Assembly (NCBI GenBank): GCA_001423545.1
Contig: LMOK01000003.1
Location: forward strand, 124,001 to 188,000
Source: Orlajensenia sp001423545
GTDB lineage: Bacteria; Actinomycetota; Actinomycetes; Actinomycetales; Microbacteriaceae
Reading direction: 5' to 3'
Length of the DNA: 64,000 nt
Below are positions 25,615 to 35,263 of this stretch, one piece after another. The notes under the pieces were generated by a model. The model searched no databases. It saw only the letters and a program-made list of their open reading frames with translations, and was not told the DNA's origin. The number at the start of each line of letters is the position of its first letter. The first letter of the stretch is position 1. A program made the position numbers and the translations under genes.

Positions 25615-26256
25615 ATGCGCATCTCCCACCTGGTCGAGGAGTCCGGCGTCCCCCTCGCCACCGTCAAGTTCTACCTGCGCGAAGGACTCCTGCCGCCCGG
25701 GACGGCGACGACGGCGACACAGGCCGACTACGGCGAGCAGCACCTGCATCGGCTCCGGGTGATCCGTGCTCTGACCGGTGCCGCGGGCCTGCCGGTGCAG
25801 CAGGCCCGCGCGGTCCTCGCACTGATCGATGCTCCAGATGGCGACCTCTTCGACTCGCTGGGCCGAGCCGTCGCTGCTCTCCCTCCCTATGCGGAGGCCG
25901 ATCCCGACGGCGACTATCCCCGCGCCCGCGCCGTGATCGAACGCCTGGGCCAGCTCTTCGACCCCCAGTACGCGGCGGTCGCCCAGCTCGAGCACGCCCT
26001 GAAGGCCGCCGAGGATGCCGGACTACCGATCAGTGATGAGCGCATCGAGGCCTACGGCCGCCACCTGCACGCCATCGCCGAGTTCGACCTCGGCCAGATG
26101 CCGAGCGCGGCCGCGGCTTCGGATGGCGCGGCGGGGTCGGCCGCCGTCGAGTACGCGGTGCTCGGCACAGCGCTCTACGAGCCCGTCATCCTGGCCATGC
26201 GCCGCCTCGCCCATCAGGATGTGGCGGCGGGGCTCCTCGAGGGCGACCACGACTGA
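25615..26256 (+). CDS. MerR-family transcriptional regulator
   Basis: 213 aa from ATG 25615, with AAGGAG four bases upstream; an ATG five codons earlier would place that site inside the gene. Winged helix: MRISHLVEESGVPLATVKFY and LREGLLPPG at the N-terminus, then QLHRLRVIRALTGAAGLPV-like helices of the MerR fold. The C-terminal 100 residues are an all-helical effector domain (ALKAAEDAGLPISDERIEAY and YEPVILAMRRLAHQDVAA) with no metal-binding cysteine pair, so it probably senses an organic compound. It lies divergent to a four-helix membrane protein and next to two palindromic operators. Confidence 0.92.
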   Translation: MRISHLVEESGVPLATVKFYLREGLLPPGTATTATQADYGEQHLHRLRVIRALTGAAGLPVQQARAVLALIDAPDGDLFDSLGRAVAALPPYAEADPDGDYPRARAVIERLGQLFDPQYAAVAQLEHALKAAEDAGLPISDERIEAYGRHLHAIAEFDLGQMPSAAAASDGAAGSAAVEYAVLGTALYEPVILAMRRLAHQDVAAGLLEGDHD

Positions 26257-26280
26257 CGCGGGCCTGAGAGATGCGGCCGG

Positions 26281-26328
26281 TCAGAGGCCGATCGGATCAG
26301 AGGCCGATCGGATCAGAGGCCGATCGAC
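26281..26328. repeat. Three tandem 16-bp repeats covering the SGNH gene 3' end
   Basis: TCAGAGGCCGATCGGA occurs twice in exact tandem (26281-26296 and 26297-26312), and a third copy at 26313-26328 ending GAC holds the last codons and stop of the SGNH lipoprotein gene. Two extra copies of the stop-codon region therefore lie just downstream of the gene. Probably slippage; no function is evident. Confidence 0.85.
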
Positions 26329-27035
26329 CCGAGCGCGGAGTCCATCTTCTCGGCGATAGCCGCATAGCCGTCGTCATTCGGATGCAGGCCGTCTGAGGCC
26401 ATCCACTCGGGATGACCCTCGATCCAGTGCGAGGCGTCGGGGATGTAGTCGGCTCCGATGCGCTCGGCGCCTGCCTCCACCCAGTCGATGATCTGCTGCA
26501 CCGAGTCCGGTCGATCGTCGGTGTACCAGAACGGCTCGACCACCACGATGCGCGCGTCGGGCAGGTCCGTCGACAGCCGGGTGAAGTCGCTCTCGATGGC
26601 GGCCTCGATGTCGTCGGCCCGATCGGGCATCGAGAAGTTGTCGTTCAGCCCCATCGTCACGATGACGATGTCGGGGTCGGCGTCGATCACGGCGTCGAGT
26701 TCGTCGACGCTCTGATACTCGCGGTTGTTCACGAAGCCGAGGCCGTCAGTCGACGGGTTGACCTCGGTCCAGCCTCGATCGGCGCTGATGATGCTCGACC
26801 AGCGCTTCTCGGTCGAGGACGCGCCCGTGCCGCGCGTGTAGGAGTCGCCGTAGAAGGCGACGACGGGCGCATCGGGGTCGACGTCGACGGATGCCGCGGG
26901 TCCGCCGCCGGGTTCAGCAGCGCCGCAGCCCGTCAGTGCGATCGCCGCCGCGAGGACGGCCGCGATCCGCGCGGGCAGGAATCGGCGCTGGGTCATGCCC
27001 GGTGTTCGCTGCGGCCGGCCGTGCGGATTGCGCAT
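26313..27035 (-). CDS. SGNH/GDSL-hydrolase lipoprotein (paralogue 1)
   Basis: 240 aa from ATG 27035, preceded by GGGGAG. A second ATG at 26996 is possible. Signal sequence RRFLPARIAAVLAAAIALTGC ends in a lipobox, so it is a lipoprotein. The catalytic domain has FYGDSYTRGTGASS (block I, nucleophile Ser in GDS), VTMGLNDNFSM (block III Gly-x-Asn) and SDGLHPNDDGYAAIAEKMD (block V Asp-x-x-His). It should be an extracytoplasmic esterase or acyl-glycan hydrolase. It is closely similar to the lipoprotein at 31786-32547, sharing DIVI-TMGLNDN, VVEPFW and GADYI-ASHW blocks. Confidence 0.88.
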   Translation of the reverse strand: MRNPHGRPQRTPGMTQRRFLPARIAAVLAAAIALTGCGAAEPGGGPAASVDVDPDAPVVAFYGDSYTRGTGASSTEKRWSSIISADRGWTEVNPSTDGLGFVNNREYQSVDELDAVIDADPDIVIVTMGLNDNFSMPDRADDIEAAIESDFTRLSTDLPDARIVVVEPFWYTDDRPDSVQQIIDWVEAGAERIGADYIPDASHWIEGHPEWMASDGLHPNDDGYAAIAEKMDSALGSIGL

Positions 27036-27123
27036 CGCGACTCCCCCAATCCACGGGTCAGGATACGCCGGCAGGCCGGTGATCAGGGGGCTCGCTGCCC
27101 CGCGCCCGAGCGTGCCCGGCAGA

Positions 27124-27167
27124 CCTGAGGCGATCTTGAGGTCGGCTTGAGGCTGTCTCACTAGCGT
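27124..27167 (+). promoter_or_regulatory. Three 11-base direct repeats with -10 element, candidate OmpR-type operator
   Basis: CCTGAGGCGAT, CTTGAGGTCGG and CTTGAGGCTGT follow each other with no gap, each holding TGAGG at the same phase, one helical turn apart. TAGCGT lies six bases after the third repeat in the -10 position. The start codon of the secreted protein gene is at 27259. OmpR-family regulators bind such arrays, and an OmpR-family regulator is encoded one gene downstream. Confidence 0.65.
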
Positions 27168-27258
27168 CGTCCGTGGTGGGAGACGACCCGCATCGCCCCT
27201 ACGCGAGCGAGTCGCCACCGCCACCCGTCCGCCGCCGCACCTTGAACGGAGCACCGCC

Positions 27259-27870
27259 GTGCCGAGCCGTATCAGCGTTCTCCCGATCATCGCCGTGATG
27301 CTCGTGGTCGCCGGCGTGGCCGGAGTCGGCGGAGCAGCCAGTGCGGCGCGCGCGACGCCGGCGACGCCGCGCACGGTGCAGGCGAGCTTCGAGTTCACCG
27401 GCCTCACCCCGGGCGTTGAGAAGTTCGCACTCAAGCCGTTCACGACGGCGACGGTCGCCACGATCGCCGCCGTCGCCCCCATCGCTCCGAGCAACCCGCA
27501 GAGCGCGGCCGACGCCGCCTGGACCGGCGAACTGTGCGATGCGAACGGCGACGGATGCCGCCCGTTCGACGACTCCCTGACCGGCACGACGCTCGCCTCC
27601 GGCGAGCACACGGTGCGGGTGCGTGTCACGACGCCGGCGGGGAGCACTGCGACGTCGAGCGCCGCCCTCGCCGGCCTCGTCTTCGCCGGCCCCGAGACCG
27701 TGTCTGCCCCGCAGGGCCCGGCTTCGCCCGGCTTCCCGCTGCTGTGGTGGGGCGCCATCGCCGCCGTGGCACTGACCGCCGGGATGGTCCTCACCGCGGC
27801 TCAACGTCGCCGGGCGCGTGATGAGGCAGCGGCATCCGTCGCCGTATCGGTGTCAGGCGCGCGCTCGTGA
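27259..27870 (+). CDS. Secreted protein with C-terminal membrane anchor, function unknown
   Basis: 203 aa from GTG 27259, with CGGAG upstream. A signal peptide (ISVLPIIAVMLVVAGVAGVG then AASAARA) is followed by a domain of about 120 residues with one cysteine pair (ELCDANGDGCRPF) and an Ig-like pattern of strands, then LLWWGAIAAVALTAGMVLTA as a C-terminal membrane helix and a basic tail RRRARDEA. There is no LPXTG-type signal. It precedes the OmpR-type regulator and is controlled by the repeat array upstream, so it may be a target or sensor partner of the two-component system. Confidence 0.72.
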   Translation: MPSRISVLPIIAVMLVVAGVAGVGGAASAARATPATPRTVQASFEFTGLTPGVEKFALKPFTTATVATIAAVAPIAPSNPQSAADAAWTGELCDANGDGCRPFDDSLTGTTLASGEHTVRVRVTTPAGSTATSSAALAGLVFAGPETVSAPQGPASPGFPLLWWGAIAAVALTAGMVLTAAQRRRARDEAAASVAVSVSGARS

Positions 27871-28019
27871 TGACGCCCACCCCAGCGCTGCCGTTCGTCA
27901 TCGCCTGACACTCTCGCCGCTCGGCTGCACACTACCCCCACGGGCGTCGGCTAGCATTCAGCACGAATGCGACGTCGAGGTTCGAGACGTGCATCGGTCG
28001 ATCGAGGGGTGATCTGCGC

Positions 28020-28829
28020 TTGGGTTCGGAGAGACGCGTGGCCGTCATCATCGAGGACGACGCCGACATCCGCAATCTCCTCGAGTCCGTGTTCGAGCAG
28101 GCCGGTTTCGAGACCGTCACCGCCGCGACGGGGCTCGACGGCATCGAGGCCGTGCGCGCCCACGAACCCGTCGTGACGACGCTCGACATCGGCCTGCCGG
28201 GCATCGACGGCTTCGAGACGGCCAGGCGCATCAGGGCGGTCAGCGACACCTACCTGGTCATGCTCACGGCCCGCAGCGACGAGATCGACACCCTCCAGGG
28301 TCTCGAGGCCGGCGCAGACGACTACGTCACCAAGCCGTTCCGCCCGCGCGAGCTGCGAGCCCGCGTCGAGGCGATGCTGCGTCGCCCTCGCGTGACGCAC
28401 GCAGGCTCGAGCGACTCCGCCGCGACGGCTCCGGGTTCGGCTCCCCCGGTTTCCCCGGCTCCCGCTGCTCCTGCCGCTGCCGCTGCCGCTGCCGCTGTCG
28501 TTGACGCCGCGCCCGGCTGGATCGAGCATCGCGGCCTCCGGCTGAGCAGCGCCGAGCGCCGCGTGCAGCAGGGCGACATCGATCTCGAGCTCACCCGCAG
28601 CGAGTTCGACCTCCTGGGCGCGCTGCTCGAAGCCAGGAGACGGGTGCTGAGCAAGGCCGACCTCGCCGCAGCCCTGCACGACGACTCCGTCACCCATTTC
28701 GTGACCGAGGGCGACAAGCGCGCCGTCGAAGTGCACATGGCGAACCTGCGCAAGAAGCTCGGCGACGACCCGTCGGCTCCACGGTGGATCGAGACGGTGC
28801 GCGGAGTGGGCTACAGGCTCACGGCCTGA
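28020..28829 (+). CDS. OmpR/PhoB-family response regulator with repeat-rich linker
   Basis: 269 aa from TTG 28020 (GAGGGGTGAT upstream); GTG 28038 is an alternative. Receiver: VAVIIEDDADIRNLLESVFE (acidic pair), TTLDIGLPGIDGFE (phospho-Asp) and YLVMLTARSDEIDT, then DDYVTKPFRPREL with the conserved lysine. The linker is an unusual Pro/Ala run of about 45 residues (APAAPAAAAAAAAVV) encoded by a GCCGCT hexamer repeat at about 28470-28498. The winged-helix output ends VEVHMANLRKKLGDD and IETVRGVGYRLTA. Its kinase is probably the PAS histidine kinase at 30080-31726. Confidence 0.92.
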   Translation: MGSERRVAVIIEDDADIRNLLESVFEQAGFETVTAATGLDGIEAVRAHEPVVTTLDIGLPGIDGFETARRIRAVSDTYLVMLTARSDEIDTLQGLEAGADDYVTKPFRPRELRARVEAMLRRPRVTHAGSSDSAATAPGSAPPVSPAPAAPAAAAAAAAVVDAAPGWIEHRGLRLSSAERRVQQGDIDLELTRSEFDLLGALLEARRRVLSKADLAAALHDDSVTHFVTEGDKRAVEVHMANLRKKLGDDPSAPRWIETVRGVGYRLTA

Positions 28830-28895
28830 TCGGCGCTGGAACGGGCCAGCTCGCGACATCCGCTCTGCGGCCCATGGGTCGGCCGTGCACCGCCT

Positions 28896-30083
28896 TCAGG
28901 CGGCGGACGTGCCGGCCCGCTCGTCCGTCGCGATCACGACGGACTCCCCCAGGGCGATCGCGTACTGAGCCGTCGATTCGGCCCGGCCGATCAACGCGCG
29001 TGCGCCTTCAGCCGGGTTCGCGGGATCGCTCAGCGCCACGCCGATGGTGGCCGTCGGACGGATGCCGCCCAGATCTGCCATGCCGGGATCGAGCAGGCCG
29101 TCGACGATCCGATCGGCGATGGCACGCGCATCAACTCCCTGGTCGATCGACGTGACGACGACCAGGGATCCGCGAACGTCTTCGAACACGGCTGAGAACG
29201 GCGGACAGTGAGCGCGGACGGATTCGGTCCAAGCCGTGCACATCTCGTCGGCGGCGTGGCGGCCGAACGCCGTGGCGACGGCGCTGAGCGTGTCGAATCG
29301 AACCGCCAGCACGGCGATGCCGCGACCGTACCCGGATCCGCGCTTCATCCACCCGTCGGCCAGCGCCTCCAGCCCGCCGATGGCGAGGCCGCTGACCTCA
29401 TCCGGCCGCCGCGGCCGCCGGATGCCGCGGAGACGCGCGCGGTCGGCACGGAGCACCGACATGGAGATGGCGCCGACGATGGTGACGGTGACGACGATGA
29501 AGCTCGTGGTGATGGTTCCGAAGCCTGTCTGGAACAGCTGCGTGTCCGGGCCGCCGGTGAAGAGGAGCACCGTGCGCACGGTGTAGTAGGCGCTCTGCAG
29601 GAGGAGCACGATCGCGAGGGCGCGAGCATTGGGGTTCGCGCCCATGCTGCCGGTCAGCGATTCCACCCCGGCACCACCGGCGAAGGCTGCGATGGCGATG
29701 AACATGATGCCGGCACCGGCCCAGTCGCCGCCCGATGGCGCCTCGATGATGACGGCGATGGCGCTCGCCACCGTGATCAGCACCACGAAGACCCAGACGA
29801 AGCCCGGCCGGTTGTTGTAGGCGCGGGCGCCGACCCACATGCATCCGGCCGTGGCGACGTAGCCGGCGTTGCCGACGGCGACTGCCCACCAGGCGTCGCC
29901 GTTGGCGGCCCAGAACAGGTAGCTCACGACGGTGAGCATGCCGCTCAGGTAGGCCAGGGCCCAGATGCGCCCGGCGACCTCGTCACGGCGCACGAGGGTG
30001 TCGGCGATGAACGTGACTCCGGCGACGACCACCACCAACGCCGTGACGAAGACCACTGACTGCAGGTCGAACTCGATGTTCAT
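28896..30083 (-). CDS. Membrane protein with degenerate GGDEF-like domain
   Basis: 395 aa. Six or seven hydrophobic helices fill residues 1-215. The cytoplasmic part reads IAVLAVRFDTLSAVATAFGR and HAADEMCTAW, then a strand EDVRGSLVVVTS where GGDEF should be, and ATIGVALSDPANPAEGARAL, IGRAESTAQYAIALGES, the typical end of a diguanylate cyclase fold. The GGDEF signature itself is absent, so it is probably a nucleotide-binding or purely structural relic and not a cyclase. It overlaps the histidine kinase by four bases (ATGA) and should work with it. Confidence 0.72.
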   Translation of the reverse strand: MNIEFDLQSVVFVTALVVVVAGVTFIADTLVRRDEVAGRIWALAYLSGMLTVVSYLFWAANGDAWWAVAVGNAGYVATAGCMWVGARAYNNRPGFVWVFVVLITVASAIAVIIEAPSGGDWAGAGIMFIAIAAFAGGAGVESLTGSMGANPNARALAIVLLLQSAYYTVRTVLLFTGGPDTQLFQTGFGTITTSFIVVTVTIVGAISMSVLRADRARLRGIRRPRRPDEVSGLAIGGLEALADGWMKRGSGYGRGIAVLAVRFDTLSAVATAFGRHAADEMCTAWTESVRAHCPPFSAVFEDVRGSLVVVTSIDQGVDARAIADRIVDGLLDPGMADLGGIRPTATIGVALSDPANPAEGARALIGRAESTAQYAIALGESVVIATDERAGTSAA

Positions 30084-31726
30084 GTCTTCTCCCAGGGAAT
30101 GCGCACGATGGCGACGGTGCCCACACCGAGAGCACTCTCGATGGTGAGCTCCCCGCCGTGCCGACGCACGATGTCGCGACTGATGCCGAGACCGAGCCCG
30201 CTGCCGTGCACGCTCGACCCGCGCACGGACTCGCTGCGGAAGAACCGCTCGAACAGCCGCGGCACCTCCTCGGGCGCGATGCCGGTTCCGGTGTCGCGCA
30301 CAGTGATGACGGCGGCGCCGGAGGCATCCGGAGCAGCCTCGACGGTCACCGTGCCGCCTTCGCGGTTGTACTTGATGGCGTTGGTGATCAGGTTGTCGAC
30401 CACCTGCCGGATCCTGAAGGCATCGACGACGGCATGCATCTCGCGGATGCCCGAGGCCTCGATGGTGACGAGGTTCTCCCGGGCGCGCGGAGCGAGGCTC
30501 TCGACCGAGGCGGCGACGACGGAGGCGAGGTCGGTGGAACGACGATCGATGGTGAGCTCGACCGGACCGTCTCCTGCCGTCGATGCGGCGAGGATGTCGG
30601 TGATGAGACCGAGCATGCGGTCGGCATTGCGATCGGCGACCTGCAGGTAGCGCTCGGCCCCCTCCGAGAGCTCCTCGTCACGGGCGAGGTCGAGGTAGCC
30701 GACGATGCTGGTCAGTGGCGTGCGCAGTTCGTGGGAGACGGATGCCACCAGGTCGTCGCGGGCGCGCACGGCAGCGAGCTCGGTGGTCACGTCGCGCGTC
30801 ACCACCACGATGCCCTCGTTCGTGGCGCCGGGTCCGCTGCGGAGCCGCCGGGCGGTGATGTTGAGGGCGACGCCGCGGCCGGGGGCTCCGACCCACACCA
30901 CCATGCCGGCGAACTCCTCGCCGCGCTGCAGCCGGGCGAGAGGGGCGTCGTGCGCGTCGATCGGAGTGAGGCCGTTCGCGGCGAAGAGCGGGGCGAGACC
31001 GGCGGCATCCGGAGCCAGGATGTCCCCTCCGGCCGCGGTCATGATGCGACCATGGCTCTCGTTCATGACGGCGACCTCGCCGTCGCTGCCGACTCGTGCC
31101 ACGCCGAACTCCACGGCGTCGAGCACGTCGGCGAGCAGGTTCTCCTGGCGCCGGGCCCGGATCATCGCCGACTCGAGCACACGCGACTGACTGCGCAGCA
31201 ACTGCCTGCGAGCAGCGGATCGACGGGCGGCGGTGACCGTCGATGCTGCAACGGCGGCGAGCACGAGCGGAAGGATGACGACCGACGGAACCGTGAGCGT
31301 GCCGACGGGGTCACCGGTGAGGAACGCCCCGGTGATGATCATCCCGCAGATCGAGAGCACGCTGCCGATGGCGCCGATGATGCCGAAGTAGCTGCTCAGC
31401 CAGATGACGGGGAAGATCCAGAGCAGACCGGCGCCGAGCGACGGGTCGGCGAACCGCAGGCAGACGATAGCGACGATGTCGAGCGCCGGGAGCGTCGCGG
31501 CCCAGCCGCGCGGGAACAGATGCCAGGGCACCGCGATGGCCAGGCCGCATCCGAGGAACGCCAGGAAGACCCCGAGGAAGAACGCGCCCGGCCTGTCGGT
31601 GACGTCGGAAGCGACCTGCTGCACCACCACGACGAAGAGGATGACCACCCCGAAGAGCAGCTGACTGAGCGTGACGGCGCGATCGAGAGAGCGATCGGGA
31701 GCCGCAGGGAGCTCGGTACCGGACAT
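30080..31726 (-). CDS. Sensor histidine kinase with PAS domain
   Basis: 548 aa. Membrane helices between residues 20 and 160 (LLFGVVILFVVVVQQV; ILPLVLAAVAASTVTAARRS at the end), then a PAS-like domain (VLDAVEFGVARVGSDGEVAV). HisKA is VASVSHELRTPLTSIVGYLD with the phospho-acceptor His. ATPase boxes are VVDNLITNAIKYNREGG (N), VRDTGTGIAPEEV (G1), FERFF (F) and GSGLGLGISRDIVRRHGG (G2). It is complete and probably active. The best partner is the OmpR-type regulator 1.2 kb away on the opposite strand, since no other regulator gene is near. Confidence 0.93.
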   Translation of the reverse strand: MSGTELPAAPDRSLDRAVTLSQLLFGVVILFVVVVQQVASDVTDRPGAFFLGVFLAFLGCGLAIAVPWHLFPRGWAATLPALDIVAIVCLRFADPSLGAGLLWIFPVIWLSSYFGIIGAIGSVLSICGMIITGAFLTGDPVGTLTVPSVVILPLVLAAVAASTVTAARRSAARRQLLRSQSRVLESAMIRARRQENLLADVLDAVEFGVARVGSDGEVAVMNESHGRIMTAAGGDILAPDAAGLAPLFAANGLTPIDAHDAPLARLQRGEEFAGMVVWVGAPGRGVALNITARRLRSGPGATNEGIVVVTRDVTTELAAVRARDDLVASVSHELRTPLTSIVGYLDLARDEELSEGAERYLQVADRNADRMLGLITDILAASTAGDGPVELTIDRRSTDLASVVAASVESLAPRARENLVTIEASGIREMHAVVDAFRIRQVVDNLITNAIKYNREGGTVTVEAAPDASGAAVITVRDTGTGIAPEEVPRLFERFFRSESVRGSSVHGSGLGLGISRDIVRRHGGELTIESALGVGTVAIVRIPWEKT

Positions 31727-31785
31727 GGTCTCGACACTAACGGGTGGTCGGGCCTCCGACGGCTCGCGCCACCGCGGCAGTCGGG

Positions 31786-32547
31786 CTACAGTCCGAGCTT
31801 CGCCAGGGCCGCGTCCATCCGACGCGCGATCATCGCGTGACCGGCGTCATTCGGGTGCCCTCCACTGGGTTCGTGCAGCTCGGGGTGGCCGTCCATCCAG
31901 TGCGAGGCGCCGGAGATGTAGTCGGCGCCGACCTCCGTCGCGGCCGCCTTGACCCACCCGATGATCCGGTCGACGGAGGCCGGGCGATCCTGGTTCGACC
32001 AGAACGGCTCGACCACGATGAAGCGGGCGTCGGGGATCTCGGTGGCGAAGCGGTGGAAGTCCGCCTCGATCGCAGCGTGCACCTCCGCCGCCGAACCCGG
32101 CATGACCGAGTTGTCGTTGAGGCCCATCGTGCTGATGACGATGTCGGGCTGGGCCGCGACGATGGTGTCGACGATGTCGATGGCGTCGCGGGTGCGGTTC
32201 TTGACGAACCCGAGGCCGCTGATGCTCGGGTTGATCTCGATCCAGTCGTGGTCGTCACTGACGAGGGTCGACCAGCGCTTGCCGGAGACGGATGCTCCCT
32301 GGCCGTGGGTGAACGAGTCGCCGTAGAACGCCACGACCTGGCGCTGCCCGGTGGCGTCGGCGGTCGGTGCCGGTGTCGGCACAGGCGTCGGGACGGCACC
32401 TTCACTCAGCGGGGCCGGCGATCCGGCCGAGGGCGTCGCAGCAGGGTCGATCATGGACTGGGCGGCGCTCGGTGCACAGCCCGAGAGCAGGGCGGCAGCG
32501 AGCAGCAGCCCGACGGCGCCCGCGACGGAGCGCGTGAGGTGCTTCAT
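31786..32547 (-). CDS. SGNH/GDSL-hydrolase lipoprotein (paralogue 2)
   Basis: 253 aa from ATG 32547. Signal sequence MKHLTRSVAGAVGLLLAAAL ends in LLSGC, a lipobox. A 50-residue Pro/Thr/Ala linker follows, longer than in the paralogue, then FYGDSFTHGQGASVSG with the nucleophile Ser, ISTMGLNDNSVMPG, IVVEPFWSNQDRPASVDRII and GGHPNDAGHAMIARRMDAAL. The catalytic Asp-x-x-His position reads HPND as in many SGNH proteins. It resembles the lipoprotein at 26313-27035 along the whole domain. The two flank the sensor/regulator genes, suggesting a common inducing condition. Confidence 0.88.
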   Translation of the reverse strand: MKHLTRSVAGAVGLLLAAALLSGCAPSAAQSMIDPAATPSAGSPAPLSEGAVPTPVPTPAPTADATGQRQVVAFYGDSFTHGQGASVSGKRWSTLVSDDHDWIEINPSISGLGFVKNRTRDAIDIVDTIVAAQPDIVISTMGLNDNSVMPGSAAEVHAAIEADFHRFATEIPDARFIVVEPFWSNQDRPASVDRIIGWVKAAATEVGADYISGASHWMDGHPELHEPSGGHPNDAGHAMIARRMDAALAKLGL

Positions 32548-32577
32548 ATGGTGTGGTGCGGCTCCGGTCGGGCTCTC

Positions 32578-32622
32578 GGCGAGCGAGCTGTCGGCGAGCG
32601 AGCGTTCGGTGAGCGAGCTCAG
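32578..32622. repeat. Three tandem 15-bp repeats at the asd 3' end
   Basis: GGCGAGCGAGCTGTC, GGCGAGCGAGCGTTC and GGTGAGCGAGCTCAG follow in tandem. The third overlaps the asd stop codon. No regulatory role is evident; probably slippage. Confidence 0.8.
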
Positions 32623-33683
32623 ACGGCGGCGGGAACGAGCTTCGCGGCGACGAGCTCCGCGATCTGCACGGCGTTGAGGGCGGCGCCCTTGCGCAGGTTG
32701 TCGTTCGAGATGAACAGGGCGAGGCCGCGTCCGTCGGGGGCGCCCTCGTCCTGACGGATGCGTCCGACGTAGCTGGGATCGGTTCCGGCTGCCTCGAGAG
32801 GAGTCGGAACGTCGGTCAGCACGACGCCGGGAGCCGTGGCGAGGAGTTCCTCGGCGCGGGCGACGGAGATCGGGTTGGCGAACTCGGCGTTGATCGAGAG
32901 CGAGTGACCGGTGAAGACCGGAACGCGCACGCAGGTGCCGCTCACGAGCAGGCCGGGCAGGTCGAGGATCTTGCGGCTCTCGTTGCGGAGCTTCTTCTCC
33001 TCGTCGGTCTCGAAGTCGCCGTCGTCGACGATGGAGCCGGCGAGCGGGATCACGTCGAAGGCGATGGGACGCACGTACTTGTTCGGAGCGGGCAGCTCGA
33101 CGGCGCGGCCGTCGTGCACGAGTCCGAGCACGTCGCCCTCGAGAGCTGCACGCACCTGACCCTCGAGCTCCTCGGCACCGGCGAGGCCGGATCCGGAGAC
33201 GGCCTGATAGGTGCTCACGATGAGTCGCTCGAGGCCGGCCTCCTCGTGCAGCACCTTGAGCACGGGCATGGCCGCCATGGTGGTGCAGTTCGGGTTCGCG
33301 ATGATGCCCTTGCGAGCGTCGGCGATGGCCTCGGGGTTGACCTCGCTCACGACGAGCGGAACGTCGGGGTCCATGCGCCAGCCGGAGGAGTTGTCGATGA
33401 CGGTCACGCCGGCCGCGGCGAAGCGCGGGGCCTGCGCCTTCGACAGCGTGGCTCCGGCGGAGAAGATGGCGATGTCGAGGCCGGCGGGGTCGGCCGTCGC
33501 GGCGTCCTCCACCACGATGTCCTCGCCACGCCACGGCAACGTGGTTCCGGCGGAGCGCGCCGAGGCGAAGTAGCGGATGCCGGCCACCGGGAAGTCGCGC
33601 TCGTCGAGCAGGCGGCGCACGACCGCTCCGACCTGTCCTGTCGCTCCGACCACGCCGATGGTGATTCCCATGCTGTTGCTCAC
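32619..33683 (-). CDS. asd: Aspartate-semialdehyde dehydrogenase
   Basis: 354 aa. Reduces aspartyl phosphate to aspartate semialdehyde for lysine, diaminopimelate, threonine and methionine. NADP-binding VGATGQVGAVVRRLLDER near residue 10, active-site Cys in IANPNCTTMAAMPVL near residue 130, and RVPVFTGHSLSINAEF with the catalytic His region. The length is typical. It lies downstream of lysC on the same strand with a 174-base gap that contains a hairpin, so expression may be partly uncoupled. Confidence 0.96.
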   Translation of the reverse strand: MSNSMGITIGVVGATGQVGAVVRRLLDERDFPVAGIRYFASARSAGTTLPWRGEDIVVEDAATADPAGLDIAIFSAGATLSKAQAPRFAAAGVTVIDNSSGWRMDPDVPLVVSEVNPEAIADARKGIIANPNCTTMAAMPVLKVLHEEAGLERLIVSTYQAVSGSGLAGAEELEGQVRAALEGDVLGLVHDGRAVELPAPNKYVRPIAFDVIPLAGSIVDDGDFETDEEKKLRNESRKILDLPGLLVSGTCVRVPVFTGHSLSINAEFANPISVARAEELLATAPGVVLTDVPTPLEAAGTDPSYVGRIRQDEGAPDGRGLALFISNDNLRKGAALNAVQIAELVAAKLVPAAV

Positions 33684-33822
33684 GTCTCTTGCCTCTCGTT
33701 CACGTCAAGTCTGACAGGGGTGGGCCACCCGACGGGTCCGGATCGATCTGATCTCCCCGTTTTGGCGGCTTCGCCCTGTGGAACGGCAGTCGATCGACTG
33801 CCTGGTGGGCTGCTGTGCCCGA

Positions 33823-33853
33823 CGGATGCCGCGACGCGGCCCCGCTGCATCCG
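33823..33853. repeat. Inverted CGGATGC/GCATCCG pair between lysC and asd
   Basis: CGGATGC (33823-33829) and GCATCCG (33847-33853) are a perfect 7-bp inverted pair with a 17-base GC-rich loop. It lies directly after the lysC stop codon, so it can act as a terminator or attenuator between lysC and asd. No T-run is present. It is one of four intergenic inverted copies of the motif found here. Confidence 0.55.
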
Positions 33854-33857
33854 GCCC

Positions 33858-35138
<1,281 letters not shown>

Positions 35139-35263
35139 GAACAACTCCTGGGGTGGGACGAGGCGGAACCCCCATCATAAACGGCGCGCATATGCCCTCT
35201 GCGCTATGTGACGGTGGGGGCTGCGGATGCCGGGCGGCGACGTGCAGCGGTAGAGTGCGGCGC

